The notes: a model not told the origin generated them from the sequence alone. A stretch of DNA of 64,000 nt from Halapricum hydrolyticum (GCF_025517535.1 NZ_JAOPKC010000001.1:496001-560000), one strand, 5' to 3'; positions 1 to 8,170 are shown, numbered from the stretch's first letter. Numbers and translations: made by a program.

Positions 1-609
1 GCTGACGCCACCGAGTAGGTTGATCAGCCGCGTTCCCGAGGCGAAGGAGACGGGGCTCATCGCCGGGATCGGCGTGAAACCCGAAATGGCGTCGTATCGC
101 CCCTCAGTCACCTCGTTGATGACGTGTTCGGCGATCTCCCGCAACGCCTCGTCCCAGCTAATCCGCTTCCACTGACCATCGCCGCGCTCGCCGGTACGCT
201 TGAGCGGGTATTTCACGCGCTGCTCGGCGTCGACGTAATCGCTGTAACAGGCCCCTTTCTGACAGCCACGTGGGTTCGGATCCGGGAGATCCTCGTCGAA
301 TCGAGGGTAGTCGTTGGCCTGCTGTTCGCGCCATACCTGACCGTTCTTGACGTAGACGTCCCACGAACAGGAGCCGGTGCAATTGACGCTGTGTGTCGAC
401 CGGGCGATTGAGTCCCAGTCCCACTCCTCGCGATAGAAGTCCTCCCAGTCCCGGTAGGGGTAGGAGCCGATCGGATCGTCGACCAGTTCGAGGTGGTTCA
501 TGCCCTGCTGTGCTATCGTTGCGCCCGTCGCGCCGACGACGCTCGCCACGCCGACTCCCTTCATGAAGTCACGGCGCGAGACGTCGTCCGGATCGTCGTT
601 GCTACTCAT
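1..609 (-). CDS. narG: Respiratory nitrate reductase alpha subunit, N-terminal 203 residues (runs off window)
   Basis: Catalytic molybdopterin subunit of membrane-bound nitrate reductase; the 3' part lies outside the window. The visible N-terminus carries a twin-arginine motif (SRRDFMKG, residues ~10-17), so the enzyme is probably exported and faces outside, as in haloarchaeal pNarG. An H-x3-C-x3-C motif (THSVNCTGSC) followed by a further Cys in NPRGCQKG matches the His/Cys-ligated [4Fe-4S] cluster of NarG-type enzymes. The ATG overlaps the stop of the upstream 60-residue ORF. Gene order with Rieske and cytochrome b genes matches haloarchaeal nar operons. A DMSO-reductase-family relative is the only alternative. 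Confidence 0.9.
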   Translation of the reverse strand, partial: MSSNDDPDDVSRRDFMKGVGVASVVGATGATIAQQGMNHLELVDDPIGSYPYRDWEDFYREEWDWDSIARSTHSVNCTGSCSWDVYVKNGQVWREQQANDYPRFDEDLPDPNPRGCQKGACYSDYVDAEQRVKYPLKRTGERGDGQWKRISWDEALREIAEHVINEVTEGRYDAISGFTPIPAMSPVSFASGTRLINLLGGVS

Positions 610-784
610 TGGTCTGGATGAAGACGGTTGCTGTTCCGAGTGCGATTCCGAGCGTCACGAGCACCGCTCCGGCCGCGCTGACCGGGCCGACTTCCAGGCC
701 GGCCGCGATCAGCGCCAGTCCGAGCAGTTTGCTCGCGATGTCTACGTGTCGATACGTCCGCGTCTGCAGTTCGAGTTCAGTCAT
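602..784 (-). CDS. narD: Small two-helix membrane protein of the nar operon (NarD-like)
   Basis: A 60-residue protein lying between cytochrome b and narG. It overlaps both: its start overlaps the cytochrome b stop by 8 bases, and its stop overlaps the narG start. Two hydrophobic segments (about residues 19-33 and 36-55) indicate a hairpin membrane protein. It sits where haloarchaeal nar operons carry the uncharacterised narD, and I use that name by position only. Function is unknown; a small structural or assembly subunit of the nitrate reductase-bc complex is an inference. Confidence 0.7.
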   Translation of the reverse strand: MTELELQTRTYRHVDIASKLLGLALIAAGLEVGPVSAAGAVLVTLGIALGTATVFIQTNE

Positions 785-2135
785 CGGCAGGCACCTCCGG
801 GGTAGCGTCGCTGTCGGGTACCTGTAGCGTCCGGTAGACGATCCCGAACGCCGCGATCGGGCCGACGATCATCGCGGCCAGCAGAGTCGGGTTCAGAACG
901 TCCGTACTGAGGCCGACTGCCTCCGCGAGCAGGTTGTTCATCCCCGCGATCGAAGCGATCATCACGAACACGACCGCCGCGACGCCGAGACCGGTCTGCC
1001 AGGGCCGATCGAGCGGATCCGCGGTGAAGTGAACCGGCTCGTCGTCCCGATCGATGAACGGCCAGGCGAAAATGACCAGGAACATGAGCGTCGGCAGCAG
1101 CACGCCACCGATGAACTCCGTGCTGACGTGGATCCCGATGCCCGGGATCGTGAACGACAGCCCCGACGGTAGCACCTTCAAGAATCCGTACAGCCACATG
1201 AAGAACCAGTCCGGCATGATCAGTGCAGGAGTTCCGGCGGGGTTCTGTGGCCCGTACTCGGCGATGTTGTGAACCGGCAGGAAGCCCGCCAGAATCGACA
1301 GCGTCGCCAGCGTCAGGAAGAACACGACGGCCGAAACCGCCGCCTGGTTGGGGAACGCCGGCAGGCCGACGACGACCGTATCGTCGTCGCGATCGACGGT
1401 CTTCCCTCTCGTCTCGGTCGGCGCGACGTCGTCGTCGCGCTGGGCCTCGGTGTGCTTCTGGCGGATCAAGACGCCCATGTGTACTGCCAGCCCGACCGCG
1501 ATCAACAGCGGAATCACCAGCACGTGCAGGAAGTACATGCGCGGTATCGTCGCGCTCGAGGGGAACGACCCGCCGAAGACGATCTTCCCGATCGCGTCGC
1601 CAGCGATCGGGATCGACGTGGCGACGTTGTAGCCGATCCCCGTCGCCGTCGCGGCGAATTCGTCGAACGGCAGCGCGTAGCCGGTGTACGCGCCGCCCAT
1701 CGCCAGGATCGCCAGGCCGGTCCCGACGATCCAGTTTGGTTCGCGGGGATTGCGATACGCGCCCGTGAAGAACACGCGCAGCATGTGCAGGCCGATCGAG
1801 GCGACGAACAGGTGCGCCGCCCAGTGGTGGAACCGGCGGATGAACATGCCGAAGGGCACGTCGTAGGTGATCTGCAACACCGACGCGAACGCCGCCGGCA
1901 GCTCCTCGCCCTGGAACTTCACGACCGAGCCCTCGTAGGTCGTCTGGGAAGTCGACGGCTCGAAGAAGAAGCCGAGGAAGATCCCCGTCAGCACGAGCAT
2001 CACGAAGCTGAACAGCGCGACCTCGCCCAGCAGGAACGAATCCTCTGCGGGGAAGGCCTTGCCCGCGTACTCCTCGGCGTCGCCGAGATCGAGACGGTCG
2101 TCGAACCACCGATAGAGTGCGCTCGACAGCGACAT
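777..2135 (-). CDS. narC: Cytochrome b of the nitrate-reductase-linked bc complex (b6/subunit IV fusion)
   Basis: Diheme cytochrome b of about 452 residues that passes quinol electrons to the Rieske protein and nitrate reductase. Haem-ligand histidines are visible in HHWAAH and LHMLR, and in FLHVLV and AVHMG, in the first four helices. The C-terminal part contains PDWFFMW, the counterpart of the Qo-site PEWY loop of subunit IV, so both halves are fused. The ATG at 2135 shares its A with the Rieske stop (TGATG); a GTG one codon upstream is possible. The hydrophilic loop near residue 235 is rich in Asp. Confidence 0.9.
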   Translation of the reverse strand: MSLSSALYRWFDDRLDLGDAEEYAGKAFPAEDSFLLGEVALFSFVMLVLTGIFLGFFFEPSTSQTTYEGSVVKFQGEELPAAFASVLQITYDVPFGMFIRRFHHWAAHLFVASIGLHMLRVFFTGAYRNPREPNWIVGTGLAILAMGGAYTGYALPFDEFAATATGIGYNVATSIPIAGDAIGKIVFGGSFPSSATIPRMYFLHVLVIPLLIAVGLAVHMGVLIRQKHTEAQRDDDVAPTETRGKTVDRDDDTVVVGLPAFPNQAAVSAVVFFLTLATLSILAGFLPVHNIAEYGPQNPAGTPALIMPDWFFMWLYGFLKVLPSGLSFTIPGIGIHVSTEFIGGVLLPTLMFLVIFAWPFIDRDDEPVHFTADPLDRPWQTGLGVAAVVFVMIASIAGMNNLLAEAVGLSTDVLNPTLLAAMIVGPIAAFGIVYRTLQVPDSDATPEVPADD

Positions 2136-2797
2136 CACTCACCTCCGGGCCCGACGGGGCCCTCGAAGTCACCGGTCGCGACCAGATATCCCTCGCTGGA
2201 GATGGTGATCGGCAGCTGCGGGAGCGGCCGCGGTGCGGGACCGCCGACGACTCTCGCCCCGCTCTTCGGGTTGAACTTGCCGTAGTGGCAGGGACAGACC
2301 CACGTCGAGTTCTCCCGATCGTCGACCATACAGCCTGCGTGCGTACAGACTTTCGAATAGGCGGCGTACCCGCCAGCGGTGAACGCCATGTTGGTCTCGC
2401 CGCCGTACTCCGATTCGGGGAACCGGACGAGCAGCGTCGGCGCGTCCTCCAGCCCCGGTCGCGGTTCCGGGAAGACGGTGAGTTGCTCGCCGTCGCTGAG
2501 GCGGTTTTCCGTGATTCGCTCGCCGCTCCCGTCGACCAGCGGGATCCCGTCGCCGTAGACTGGGCCGGTGTATTCGCGCTCGAAGACGCGCTGCAAGCTC
2601 GCCAGCGGTGCCGCCAGGCTAGCGATCGCCGTCAGTCCGCCGACCGTCGCCAGCGCCTTCGCATAGTCGCGGCGGCGCACCTGCGCGCGCACGTCAGTGT
2701 AGATGCTCGGTTGTCCGCGACTGTCATCGTCGTGATCGTGCTCACCGTGCCCCTGGTCGTCGTGTTCGTCCCACTGGTCGTCGTGCGATCCGGTCAT
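2135..2797 (-). CDS. narB: Rieske [2Fe-2S] protein of the nar operon
   Basis: 220-residue Rieske subunit taking electrons from quinol at cytochrome b. Cluster-binding motifs CTHAGC and CPCHYGKF are complete. An acidic, His-rich N-terminus (HDDQ...HDHDDD) precedes a twin-arginine motif (RRRDYAKAL) and one membrane anchor, as expected for a Tat-inserted Rieske protein facing outward. The ATG overlaps the stop of the upstream gene (ATGA), and the stop overlaps the cytochrome b start, so the genes are translationally coupled. Longer upstream starts would run through the preceding gene. Confidence 0.92.
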   Translation of the reverse strand: MTGSHDDQWDEHDDQGHGEHDHDDDSRGQPSIYTDVRAQVRRRDYAKALATVGGLTAIASLAAPLASLQRVFEREYTGPVYGDGIPLVDGSGERITENRLSDGEQLTVFPEPRPGLEDAPTLLVRFPESEYGGETNMAFTAGGYAAYSKVCTHAGCMVDDRENSTWVCPCHYGKFNPKSGARVVGGPAPRPLPQLPITISSEGYLVATGDFEGPVGPGGE

Positions 2798-3369
2798 GGT
2801 TCGTGCCCTCGCTGTTCGGCGACCTCGACGTGCGGGAGGAACCAGGCGTAATACGCCACGGTCAGCAGTGCCAGCGAGAGGAACATCCCGGTGGCGTACA
2901 GCCCGAAGTACTGAGTGCGCGCGAGCGTGAGATACTCGCCGGTGAACAGCGCGGCGAAGACGATCGCTAGCACTGTCAGACCGCCCATCGCTGCCAGTCC
3001 CTCCACGGACTCGGTCGCGTCGTGGTACTCGACCACCCACCGGTGGTCGGTGTCGATCCAGGACCACCCCGTCCGGCCACCGTCCGTGGTGGCGTCCGGA
3101 TCAGGTGGTCTCACTGCCCGGTTCATGAAGCGGTGGACCGCAGCGAGTGTCCCGAAGAGCCCGAACAGGGCGACCCAGACGATCACGCCGACCTGGCTCG
3201 GCGAGAGCTTGTTCGGCGTGTCGAGGACCCCGTCGAGAGGCTGTATCTCCGAGACACTCTGGTCGATCGCGATCTCCTCCGACGGCGGCTCGCCGTGCAG
3301 TGCGACGTACCACATCGGCAAGAGGACCGCGATCACCACCGCGGCGATGACGAGTGTCTTCCTGTTCAT
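2794..3369 (-). CDS. narA: Four-helix membrane protein, first gene of the nar operon (NarA-like)
   Basis: 191 residues with hydrophobic segments near residues 6-24, 60-80, 130-148 and 155-175, and polar loops in between. No recognised cofactor motif is visible. It is the promoter-proximal gene of the narABCDG cluster and overlaps the Rieske gene by four bases. Position matches narA of haloarchaeal nar operons; its molecular role is not known to me. Upstream lie a TATA element and a NarO-type box. Confidence 0.75.
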   Translation of the reverse strand: MNRKTLVIAAVVIAVLLPMWYVALHGEPPSEEIAIDQSVSEIQPLDGVLDTPNKLSPSQVGVIVWVALFGLFGTLAAVHRFMNRAVRPPDPDATTDGGRTGWSWIDTDHRWVVEYHDATESVEGLAAMGGLTVLAIVFAALFTGEYLTLARTQYFGLYATGMFLSLALLTVAYYAWFLPHVEVAEQRGHEP

Positions 3370-3470
3370 GGTTCAGTGACCGTACTGCTCGACGTGCCGG
3401 CCGACACAGTACGGGCTCTACCAGTGATACACACCCGTCCGGTGTAGGCCCTCGACCTAACGCCTGAGGG

Positions 3471-3502
3471 ACTTTATATCAGATTCTCTATGAATATATT
3501 CG
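3471..3502 (-). promoter_or_regulatory. nar operon promoter: TATA element plus degenerate NarO-type box
   Basis: On the minus strand GATATAAAGT (3480-3471) is a good TATA element. Ten bases upstream of it lies TGAATATATTCG (3491-3502), a two-mismatch version of the CGAAC-N2-GTTCG inverted repeat found four more times in this window. The predicted transcription start near 3447 leaves an ~80-base leader before narA. Confidence 0.6.
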
Positions 3503-3550
3503 GCGATCGATTTATAACGGGGGAAGTTGCGAGTACTACGGCGATTTGCC

Positions 3551-3562
3551 CGAACATATTCG
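3551..3562. promoter_or_regulatory. NarO-type inverted repeat CGAACATATTCG
   Basis: One mismatch from the CGAAC-N2-GTTCG palindrome. It ends 39 bases before the narO-like ATG, the same spacing as the boxes before the 8120 and 8885 genes, which suits an upstream activator site of a leaderless promoter. It could also act on the divergent nar operon. A separate TTTATAA at 3510-3516 is an alternative TATA for narO. Confidence 0.6.
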
Positions 3563-3601
3563 CCACCACGCCTTTCGCTGTGGGGTGAGTAGCTTAATAT
3601 A

Positions 3602-4270
3602 ATGACCGGGATCTGTGCGGAGGTCCGCGTCGAGGGGCCAGCCGTCTGTCAGCTGGCGACCCATGCGGGCTCGTCCGGCACGATCACGTCGGTATCGCGG
3701 GGCAGTACACCCGCGGACGGCGGCACGGTCACCGAAGAGTTTACCGTCAGCGACGACGCGGCGTGGCTCTCGACGTTCGAGTCGGAGCCGATCTTCTCCT
3801 ACGGCGAGCAGACGGTTCACCGGTTCTCGCGGCCCGCAAACCAGGGCTGTGTCTGCGAACTCGTCGAGCAGAGCGGGTGTGCTGTCCGCGACATCCAGAT
3901 CGTCGACGGGTCGGTCCTGGTGACGTTCATGACGACTGATCTCCAGACGATCCGGGATGTCGTCAGCGATCTCAAAGCGAGCCACGAGGGCGTACAGATC
4001 CGCCGACTCACCCGCTCACAAGAGGACGATGACGGAACCCGGCGGACAATCGTCGATCTGGACGTGCTGACGACTCGTCAGCGAGAAGTCCTCGAAACCG
4101 CCCACGAGATGGGCTACTTTTCGCATCCGAAGTGCGCGAGCGCGGGCGAAGTCGCCGAGGCGCTGGACATCGCGACGCCGACGTTCACTGAACACCTCTC
4201 GGCCGCCCAGCACAAGTTGCTCGACGAGCTGCTCGAACGGTCGCGAACGGCACGTTCCGAACGGCAGTGA
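3602..4270 (+). CDS. narO: NarO-like bat-type regulator with CXCX7C cysteine motif
   Basis: 222-residue transcription regulator. The C-terminal ~60 residues are an HTH_10 (bacterio-opsin activator) domain (LTTRQREVLETAHEMGYF...). Upstream are Cys5, Cys16 and the motif CVCELVEQSGC, that is C-X-C-X7-C, the arrangement reported for NarO and DmsR of Haloferax volcanii, where the cysteines are thought to sense low oxygen. It is divergent from the nar operon, which supports a role as activator of nitrate respiration. The ATG at 3602 keeps Cys5; no other start fits. Symbol assigned by motif and context. Confidence 0.82.
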   Translation: MTGICAEVRVEGPAVCQLATHAGSSGTITSVSRGSTPADGGTVTEEFTVSDDAAWLSTFESEPIFSYGEQTVHRFSRPANQGCVCELVEQSGCAVRDIQIVDGSVLVTFMTTDLQTIRDVVSDLKASHEGVQIRRLTRSQEDDDGTRRTIVDLDVLTTRQREVLETAHEMGYFSHPKCASAGEVAEALDIATPTFTEHLSAAQHKLLDELLERSRTARSERQ

Positions 4271-4316
4271 TCGAAGTGTATCACAACTAGTCCCCGGGAG
4301 CGGCAGTGGTCGGAGT
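4262..4316. repeat. Degenerate duplication of the narO gene tail
   Basis: CGGCAGTGATCGAAGT (4262-4277), which spans the narO stop codon, recurs as CGGCAGTGGTCGGAGT (4301-4316), 14 of 16 bases identical. It resembles the tail duplications after hemE and the 58.3 kb AKR, but here the copy has lost the stop. Confidence 0.4.
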
Positions 4317-4324
4317 ACCGCATA

Positions 4325-5290
4325 TCAGCCCGCAGTCAGCGCTTCTTCCAGTGATGCCCGGTGGAACGCGACGGACTCGTCTCTGCCGACCGGCGGATAG
4401 CGAGGGTTCGTCACGTCGCCGGCGGAATCGACCGCGCTCTCGGCGATAGCGACGACGCGATGCGCAGCACGGATCGTCGGGACGGCCCTGACCTCAGCGT
4501 ACCCGTCTCTGAACGCCCGACGGAGCGGTTCGGGATCGGTGACATACCAGTCTGCGACGAGGTACTCGGATTTCGCGATCGAGAGGGCGGGCGCGGCCGC
4601 AAGCGGCGCTTCCCAGTCTAGCACTGCCGTTATCGAATTGTCGGCGACCAGGGCGTTACCGGGACGGAAGTCCCACGGAAACAGTCGGGCGACAGGATCG
4701 GTGCCCGGTGAGACCGCAACCAGGGCACGGAGGTCGTCGCGGAGCGGATCGAACTCCGAGGGGAGTCGGTCGATGGCTCGCCGCCCGTACTCCCGGAACC
4801 ACGCTCCCCAGTCTCGACCGTCCGACACGAACGTCCCGTCCGAGAGCGTCAGTCGCCCGTGGCCGTCAAACCGGAACGCTTCGTGCAGCCGGGCGAGTGC
4901 CGTGCCGAACCAGCGCGCGAGGTCGCGGCGCGTCTCGTCGCCGGTCGAGGCGAACACTTCGTGGAGATCGTCGCCGGCGACGTAGGCGGTAAGCATGTAC
5001 GCGACGCCGCCGTGCGTGCCTGCCGCGAGCACTGGGGGAACGGGGACGAACGTTTGCCGGCGGATCGCACCCAACAGCGCCGCCTCCGTGCGCAGCCAGG
5101 TCCGCTCGGTGCAGACCTGTACGACGACCGGCCCGCGGTCCGCGAACCTGGCGACTGCCGTCTGCTTTCGACGACCGCGATCGATCGGTACGACTTCGAC
5201 CGGAGTGCCGTCGATGGTATCGAGTGCGACCGCAGCCGCGGTACGCAACGGCTCGGCGTCGAACGCCGTCGCCAGCAGCGACTCGATCAT
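4325..5290 (-). CDS. Aminoglycoside phosphotransferase-family kinase-like protein
   Basis: 321 residues with the APH/choline-kinase fold. The Brenner-type motif is FPWDFRPGNAL (HxDxxxxN variant with Trp in place of His), and the following metal-binding Asp is in VLDWEA. It probably phosphorylates a small hydroxylated substrate; the substrate is not evident. The ATG overlaps the stop of the HAD phosphatase gene (ATGA), so the two form an operon, a kinase/phosphatase pairing. The His-to-Trp change in the first motif may reduce activity. Confidence 0.75.
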   Translation of the reverse strand: MIESLLATAFDAEPLRTAAAVALDTIDGTPVEVVPIDRGRRKQTAVARFADRGPVVVQVCTERTWLRTEAALLGAIRRQTFVPVPPVLAAGTHGGVAYMLTAYVAGDDLHEVFASTGDETRRDLARWFGTALARLHEAFRFDGHGRLTLSDGTFVSDGRDWGAWFREYGRRAIDRLPSEFDPLRDDLRALVAVSPGTDPVARLFPWDFRPGNALVADNSITAVLDWEAPLAAAPALSIAKSEYLVADWYVTDPEPLRRAFRDGYAEVRAVPTIRAAHRVVAIAESAVDSAGDVTNPRYPPVGRDESVAFHRASLEEALTAG

Positions 5291-5961
5291 CGGCTTCCCC
5301 GCAGGATCGCCGGGAGCTCGACGAGCGAGTCGATCACGTACTCCGGTTCGTACGCCCCAACCTCCCGGTCCTCGTGCAACCACGCCGCCGACAGCCCTGC
5401 GTTGTGCGCGCCGGCGACGTCGTACCCCAGCGAGTTGCCGACGTACAGTGTCCCTCCTCGGGACACGCCGAGTTCCTCGAGGGCACGATCGAACGGCGCA
5501 GTGTGTGGCTTCGAGCGGGGAAGCTCCGCGCCGTAGACGAGCGCGTCGAACCGGTCTGCAACGCCGAGTGCCTCGAGTTTCGTCCGCTGACGGTCCCGTG
5601 GACCGTTGGTGACGACGCCGATCGGACCGACCGCCGCTGCACTCTCCAGTGCAGTCTCCACACCCGGGAGGCGAGTTACCGCTCTGTCGTCGATCGCCGA
5701 GACCATTGCCCGGGCGAGCGCGAGCGTGTCGACGCTGGATCGCCCGTGCTGGGCGGCAACCCTGGCGAATCCCGCACCGAAGTACCCGACCGTGTCGCTG
5801 TGGTCCGGCGGCCCCTCCAGCGCCGTCCAGAGGGCCTCCGGATGGCCGAACGGCGTCTCCCCGATACGTTCGAACGCCTGCTCGTATACCATCTGCATGT
5901 CCTGTGTGCGCCGACAGAGCGTCCCATCGAGATCGAAAAGAACGGTGTCAATATCTGTCAT
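5287..5961 (-). CDS. HAD-superfamily hydrolase (phosphoglycolate-phosphatase-like)
   Basis: 224 residues. Motif I is FDLDGTL at residues 9-15 with both catalytic aspartates; motif II is VVTNGP; motif III/IV lies around RSKPHTAPF and GNSLGYDVAGA. A helical cap domain fills residues 18-85. Such enzymes dephosphorylate small phosphorylated metabolites in the cytoplasm. It is the first gene of a two-gene operon with the APH-like kinase. Substrate cannot be assigned. Confidence 0.85.
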   Translation of the reverse strand: MTDIDTVLFDLDGTLCRRTQDMQMVYEQAFERIGETPFGHPEALWTALEGPPDHSDTVGYFGAGFARVAAQHGRSSVDTLALARAMVSAIDDRAVTRLPGVETALESAAAVGPIGVVTNGPRDRQRTKLEALGVADRFDALVYGAELPRSKPHTAPFDRALEELGVSRGGTLYVGNSLGYDVAGAHNAGLSAAWLHEDREVGAYEPEYVIDSLVELPAILRGSR

Positions 5962-6327
5962 GGTGGGGGCTTGGCGCTGCTGAAAGAAAAGCCGACGCCC
6001 GATATCAGATCGAGAATATACCTGTCGGCCTCAGCAGGGGCGACAGCCATCTCAATACACAGCGCGGTGTGGCCTCCTCCCCGTCGTGAACAGAGAGCGA
6101 GCGGACCTCCCTCAGGCAGTCGGGCGCAACCCAACGACGACGGGGCTTCCCGAACCAACCGGAAAGGCGAGATTCTCTCGCTGTATGAAGATAGAAAGCT
6201 TTTCACAGCTATGAGAACCGCCCTGATCAGGCCGGCAGATGATTGGCGTGGTGAATACAGCGGAGACGTCTTGCACGCCGAACCGTTTTTGCATAATCCC
6301 TATACCCGTCCGCCGAGTGGCGAAACC
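5962..6327. other. Intergenic region between divergent genes, no gene seen
   Basis: 366 bases between the divergent HAD phosphatase and phosphotriesterase-like genes. AT-rich TATA-like stretches occur near 6013-6021 (minus strand, for the HAD operon) and 6286-6297 (plus strand, for the next gene). The reading frames that cross it have no coding character. Confidence 0.5.
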
Positions 6328-7254
6328 ATGGCCGAACTGATCACAACACAGGGCACCCTACGCTCCGACGACCTAGGGCTGATTCTGCCCCACGAGCACG
6401 TCTTCGTAGACCTCGGGCCGATCGAGGAAGAGAACTGGCGGGACGCAAAGGCGGCCGACGTGATCGAGCTAATGGGCCCCGAGGTCGAGGCGGCGATGTC
6501 CGCCGGCGTCACGTGCCTGGTGGAGTGCACGCCGACGGGCGTGGGTCGGCGTGCTGACATCGACGTCGCCGTCTCGGAGGCGACCGGCCTCCCGCTCGTC
6601 CTCCCGACAGGGATTTACCGGGAGCCCCACATCCCGGACTGGGCCCGCGACGCGAGCGAGACCGAGATTCGCGAGTGGATGGTGGAAGAACTGACAGAGG
6701 GAATCGAGAACACCGGAGTCCGTGCGGCCTGGATCAAACTCGCGTCGAGCGACGACGGCGTGACCGAGATAGAAGAGAAAATCCTCCGCGCCGCAGCGGC
6801 GGCGGGCGCGGAAACCGGCGCGCTCATCGGCAGCCACACCACCGCGGGACGGATCGCCCACGACCAACTCGACGTGATCGAGGACGTCGGTTACGATCCC
6901 AGTCGGTTCGTCTGGATTCACACACAGGCAGAGGACGATCCCTCGCTACACCGGGAGGTCGCCGAGCGAGGCGCGTGGATCGAATACGACGCTATCGGTG
7001 GCGAGAAGTCAGACGCGTACTACCTGGATCGCATCGAGTCAGCGCTGGATGCAGGACTCGGCGATCACGTTCTCCTCAGCATGGATCGCGGATGGTACGA
7101 CCCCTCAGCGCCGGGCGGGGGCGAACCAGATCCTTACACGTACCTCCCGGAGACCTTTCTGCCGAAGCTCAGTGACGTCGTGGGCGAGGACGAAACGCGA
7201 CGACTGACACACGTCAACCCCTTCCAGGCGTTCGCACGCCGGCGAACCCGATAG
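6328..7254 (+). CDS. Phosphotriesterase-family metal hydrolase
   Basis: 308 residues, the usual size for the PTE/lactonase family of binuclear-metal amidohydrolases. Metal ligands can be followed in order: HEH in LPHEHVF, the carbamylated-Lys candidate in AWIKLASS, His in IGSHTTAG, His in VWIHTQAE, and Asp in LLSMDRGW. Likely a lactonase or esterase on an unknown substrate. The start was chosen at the ATG (MAELITTQG) where family similarity begins, about 30 bases after a T-rich TATA-like element. Monocistronic. Confidence 0.85.
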   Translation: MAELITTQGTLRSDDLGLILPHEHVFVDLGPIEEENWRDAKAADVIELMGPEVEAAMSAGVTCLVECTPTGVGRRADIDVAVSEATGLPLVLPTGIYREPHIPDWARDASETEIREWMVEELTEGIENTGVRAAWIKLASSDDGVTEIEEKILRAAAAAGAETGALIGSHTTAGRIAHDQLDVIEDVGYDPSRFVWIHTQAEDDPSLHREVAERGAWIEYDAIGGEKSDAYYLDRIESALDAGLGDHVLLSMDRGWYDPSAPGGGEPDPYTYLPETFLPKLSDVVGEDETRRLTHVNPFQAFARRRTR

Positions 7255-7433
7255 ATCGTCCCCACCCGCTGGCGAGTCAGTTGCCGTCAAACGACTCTGC
7301 CCCCGAGTGTGATCTGGGAAGGTCCCGCAACTCCGGATGTCCGCGTCAACTGCTCTGCTCGACTCGCGCCGTCGTCGGGTTCTGCCCGACTGCGTGAGGC
7401 TGCGGTCCCGCTCCGTTGGCGGCACGAGGGGTG

Positions 7434-7805
7434 TCACCGGGGAGTCTCGGGCGCAAGCAGCGATTCGATCCGTTCGAGATCCGCGTCCCCGAAGTCGTCG
7501 TGGTCGGAAAGCGACATGAGCGGCGCGGCGAGGACGCTCGCGGTAATCGCCGACGCCGTCTCGGCGAGCACCTGCCGTCGATCGTCGGTCAGGCTATCCA
7601 TCGCCTCCAGGCGCGAGAGGGCACGCTCTAGTTCCTGCTGTTCGATCTCGCGGCCGCGTCGCCGGATCGCCCGCGCGAGCCGTTCCGGATCGCGAGTCTG
7701 TGCCGACGAACCGCGTTCTCTCTCTGAGATGGGCGACCGTTCAAACGCGCCCGTCTGCTCGGTCTCCGGATCGTCGGGTTCGGGGTCGCCGTGTTCTGAA
7801 TACAT
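7434..7805 (-). CDS. Free-standing glutamyl-tRNA reductase dimerisation domain protein
   Basis: 123 residues. After an acidic, disordered first ~40 residues, the rest looks like the C-terminal helical dimerisation domain of GluTR (HemA): RRRGREIEQQELERALSRLE, then LTDDRRQVLAET and LLxAP-like VLAAPLMSL. No catalytic or NADPH-binding domain is present. It is the second gene after the CGCGG-type peptide (12-base gap), behind a NarO-type box. It may bind or modulate GluTR, and so haem supply, under oxygen limitation; that is inference. Confidence 0.7.
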   Translation of the reverse strand: MYSEHGDPEPDDPETEQTGAFERSPISERERGSSAQTRDPERLARAIRRRGREIEQQELERALSRLEAMDSLTDDRRQVLAETASAITASVLAAPLMSLSDHDDFGDADLERIESLLAPETPR

Positions 7806-7817
7806 CGGTCGTTCACC

Positions 7818-8120
7818 TCACTGTCGGTCCCGGACGAACACTCGCGTGACGTGGCCGCCACAGCCACACCGGTCGACGTACGTCACGTCGATCCCCCCGA
7901 TCGCCTCCCGAAGCGCCTCGTAGAGGTATCCGTCCGGGTGACCGTGCTCTCCGTGAGTGACGAGGTTGACGTGTGTTCCCTCGGCCGTGTGGCGGACGGC
8001 CTCGATCGCCTGCTCGACGAGGAGTTCGCGGTCGGCGGCGTGTTCGGGCTGTTCGAGATTCGCGGACCACGACCCCGTATGGAGGCGATCCGTGATCGGT
8101 TCGGCGTCGGTGCTGGACAT
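7818..8120 (-). CDS. CGCGG-type small protein, candidate radical-SAM-modified RiPP precursor
   Basis: 100 residues ending in DRCGCGGHVTRVFV. A C-x-C-G-G-H-V signature close to the C-terminus is the hallmark of a haloarchaeal family annotated as putative rSAM-modified RiPP (CGCGG family). A central segment HVNLVTHGEHGHPDG is His/Gly rich. The ATG at 8120 is preferred over one at 8186, because the latter would place a perfect NarO-type box (8159-8170) inside the gene; from 8120 the box lies 39 bases upstream. No radical SAM enzyme is in the window. Confidence 0.68.
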   Translation of the reverse strand: MSSTDAEPITDRLHTGSWSANLEQPEHAADRELLVEQAIEAVRHTAEGTHVNLVTHGEHGHPDGYLYEALREAIGGIDVTYVDRCGCGGHVTRVFVRDRQ

Positions 8121-8158
8121 ATCCAATACTGCATTCTGCTTCCCGAAGCGTACTCTCC

Positions 8159-8170
8159 CGAACGTGTTCG
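8159..8170. promoter_or_regulatory. NarO-type inverted repeat CGAACGTGTTCG
   Basis: Perfect CGAAC-N2-GTTCG palindrome, 38 bases before the ATG at 8120 of the CGCGG-type gene. A TATA element in between is weak, as expected for an activator-dependent promoter. Confidence 0.65.

Noticed and set aside
1223..2285. Long plus-strand open frames opposite cytochrome b and the Rieske gene
   Set aside because: Arg/Asp-rich shadow frames typical of high-GC DNA; the minus-strand genes have full motifs.
5962..6327. Minus-strand frame over 5958-6206 as a gene
   Set aside because: No family, no initiation signal, and it overlaps the HAD gene start and promoter region.
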